A stretch of 64,000 nt of DNA from Alteromonadales bacterium alter-6D02 (lineage in GTDB: Bacteria; Pseudomonadota; Gammaproteobacteria; Enterobacterales; Psychrobiaceae): assembly GCA_002835545.1 (NCBI GenBank), contig PIZK01000014.1, forward strand, positions 1 through 64,000, read 5' to 3'. Below are positions 62,497 to 64,000 of the stretch, in pieces; within the stretch, counting starts at the first letter, position 1; each line of letters starts with the position of its first letter. Under the pieces are notes generated by a model. It made no database searches. It worked only from the letters and a program-made list of their open reading frames with translations, and was not told the DNA's origin. The position numbers and the translations under genes are program-made.

Positions 62497-62976
62497 ATGG
62501 ATTTATCTATGGTTTTATTTCTTTTATTTTTAGGTGGTATTTCAGGTTTTGTTATTGCAAAGATAACCACCAGTAGCTCAACTGACTCAAGTCTCGAGGC
62601 TAAAAACCAACAGTTAGAAGCTGAGTTGTCGCAATATAAACAAGATGTCGAGCAACACTTTGCTGCAAGTGCAGATTTACTAGGTAATATGGCACAAGAA
62701 TATAGTAAAGTTTACCAACACATGGCGCAAGCGCAGCAAAGCTTACTACCAGATAGCGAACTGACCATTAAAATTCCATTTAATGACGCCAAGGAAACAT
62801 CAGTTGTACAAGATGCAATCGAAGAGGTAGAACTTGAAGTTCAAGCTAAAACAGAAAGTTCACAAGTAAATAATGAATCAGAACAGCCTAACGATTACGT
62901 CGATGGCTCACACGGAATCATTAATGCTGACGAAGCAACGGCTAAACCAGAAACTGAAGTAAAACAAAGCGCATAA
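62497..62976 (+). CDS. zapG: ZapG/YhcB family (DUF1043) membrane protein
   Basis: A 159-residue inner-membrane protein with one N-terminal helix (about 4-22, MVLFLLFLGGISGFVIAKI), a coiled coil (about 35-60) and the family core LLGNMAQEYSKVYQHMA, then an acidic, disordered tail. In E. coli YhcB/ZapG links cell division, envelope synthesis and cell width. It lies 200 bp upstream of degQ, the usual neighbour order. Confidence 0.92.
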   Translation: MDLSMVLFLLFLGGISGFVIAKITTSSSTDSSLEAKNQQLEAELSQYKQDVEQHFAASADLLGNMAQEYSKVYQHMAQAQQSLLPDSELTIKIPFNDAKETSVVQDAIEEVELEVQAKTESSQVNNESEQPNDYVDGSHGIINADEATAKPETEVKQSA

Positions 62977-63176
62977 GCACCTTTACGCTGGCTCATTATC
63001 TCGTTTTCGTGATGAATGATGAGCCATATTCTTGCTAAAACACCACCGACCGTCTTTATAAAATCTTACATTTTTCTTTCAATCTTACTCTTGGTTTCAA
63101 TATTTTAGGAACTATTATAATTTTACGTAGTCCTTAATACGTATCATTTTTCAGATTAGTTTCAGGAGACCATTGT

Positions 63177-64000
63177 ATGATGACAAAAAAATTATCTTTA
63201 ATCTCAGCTTCACTTTTCGCGCTTTCTATTGGCTTTTACCCAAGTACTTCTCAGGCCGCTTGGCCGCAAAGCGTTAGTGGCCAACAATTACCTAGCTTAG
63301 CTCCAATGCTAGAGAAAGTCGCCCCAGGCGTTGTATCAATCTCTGTTGAAGGAACTCACACTCAGCGCCTTCAGCGCCGCCAAGTTCCAGAGATGTTCCG
63401 CCCGTTTATTGGCCGTGGTGACCAGGTAAGAGAGCAACCGTTTAAAGGGCTAGGCTCGGGCGTTATCATCGACGCTGAAGAAGGGTATATCCTGACTAAC
63501 CACCACGTGGTTAATAACGCAGATGAGATAAAAATATCGTTAAGCGATGGCCGCCAGTTCACCGCTAAGATGATTGGCTCAGATCCTGAATCTGACGTTG
63601 CCTTGCTGCAAGTAGAAGCTGATAACTTAACCGAGGTAAAAAAGGCTGACTCAGACGAGTTACGTGTTGGTGATTTCACCGTTGCCATCGGTAACCCATT
63701 CGGCCTAGGTCAGACAGTCACATCAGGGATCGTATCCGCACTTGGCAGAACAGGCTTAAACACCGATAATTATGAAAACTTCATCCAAACTGATGCGGCG
63801 ATCAACAGTGGCAACTCTGGAGGAGCTCTAGTAAACCTTAAGGGTGAATTAATTGGCATTAACACGGCGATTATCGGGCCTAATGGGGGCAATGTTGGTA
63901 TTGGGTTTGCCATCCCAATCAATATGGCGGATAGCTTAGTCAACCAAATATTAGAGTTTGGTGAAGTACGCCGTGGGGTGTTAGGTATTCAAGGTCTACC
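63177..64000 (+). CDS. degQ: periplasmic serine protease DegQ/DegP family, 5' part only
   Basis: A Do/HtrA-type protease that degrades misfolded periplasmic proteins. The window holds the first 274 or so codons; the frame runs past the end. It has a signal peptide (start MMTKKLSLISASLFALS, cleavage near SQAAW), the protease domain with the triad His (ILTNHHVV), Asp (ESDVALL) and Ser (GNSGGAL), and the beginning of the first PDZ region (RRGVLGIQGL). AGGAG lies eight bases before ATG 63177. Position after zapG supports DegQ. Confidence 0.95.
   Translation, partial: MMTKKLSLISASLFALSIGFYPSTSQAAWPQSVSGQQLPSLAPMLEKVAPGVVSISVEGTHTQRLQRRQVPEMFRPFIGRGDQVREQPFKGLGSGVIIDAEEGYILTNHHVVNNADEIKISLSDGRQFTAKMIGSDPESDVALLQVEADNLTEVKKADSDELRVGDFTVAIGNPFGLGQTVTSGIVSALGRTGLNTDNYENFIQTDAAINSGNSGGALVNLKGELIGINTAIIGPNGGNVGIGFAIPINMADSLVNQILEFGEVRRGVLGIQGL

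Noticed and set aside
63371..63688. Minus-strand open frame of 105 codons
   Set aside because: It lies wholly inside degQ on the opposite strand and has no ribosome site or recognisable domain.
1..64000. CRISPR arrays, insertion sequences, prophage genes and rRNA
   Set aside because: No regularly spaced repeats, transposase or phage structural genes, or rRNA-like segments were seen on either strand.

Overview
The window reads as a chromosome segment of a marine gammaproteobacterium, most likely in the order Alteromonadales (Colwellia/Thalassotalea/Psychrobium/Shewanella-like). This is inferred from protein resemblance and from the conserved blocks recJ-prfB-lysS, dnaB-alr and zapE/zapG-degQ with rplM-rpsI-petABC-sspAB. 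No species can be named from sequence alone. A monomeric isocitrate dehydrogenase, a phasin, TonB/Fur iron uptake and many cyclic-di-GMP enzymes fit a free-living, possibly cold-water lifestyle. I see no phage, insertion sequence or CRISPR array. There is one tRNA gene, tRNA-Leu(CAA).

Layout. 0.2-14.7 kb: housekeeping genes lysS, prfB (without the usual frameshift site), recJ, dsbC, alr and dnaB, mostly on the minus strand. A divergent, Fur-box-bearing iron locus (TonB receptor; DUF3325-like, DUF3649-like and PepSY proteins) lies between prfB and recJ, and three small plus-strand genes lie between recJ and dsbC. 14.9-22.1 kb: an overlapping three-gene SMC operon (MksBEF-like condensin, ATPase gene first, no nuclease subunit) with a divergent unknown two-helix membrane protein. 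22.2-31.9 kb: an NMT1-GGDEF-EAL sensor, a TetR-FadD pair, a porin-like/periplasmic binding-like gene pair, monomeric icd and a HopJ-family gene. 32.0-42.2 kb: an orphan DUF3325-like membrane protein, a 5TM-PAS-GGDEF-EAL protein, an RND efflux operon and two small envelope proteins.

42.3-51.2 kb is a signalling cluster: an AraC regulator, a diguanylate cyclase preceded by an NMT1-like solute-binding lipoprotein, and a divergent overlapping operon of porin-like protein, PstS-like periplasmic protein, PAS-GGDEF cyclase and GGDEF-EAL phosphodiesterase. The porin/PstS-like pair is paralogous to the pair at 27.2-28.8 kb. With the proteins at 22.2 and 32.4 kb, five c-di-GMP proteins occur in about 29 kb, three of them genetically linked or fused to periplasmic binding proteins. 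I consider these sensor modules the most likely under-described systems here.

51.3-64 kb: a phasin gene with a near-consensus promoter bracketed by two CTGC-N3-GCAG operators, a PIN-like protein, a roughly 0.88 kb gene-poor stretch next to tRNA-Leu, an RDD membrane protein, a FemAB/GNAT-like protein, then the block sspB-sspA-petCBA-rpsI-rplM-zapE (minus) and zapG-degQ (plus; degQ is cut by the window end). Many transcription units end in clear stem-loop terminators, several shared by convergent genes.
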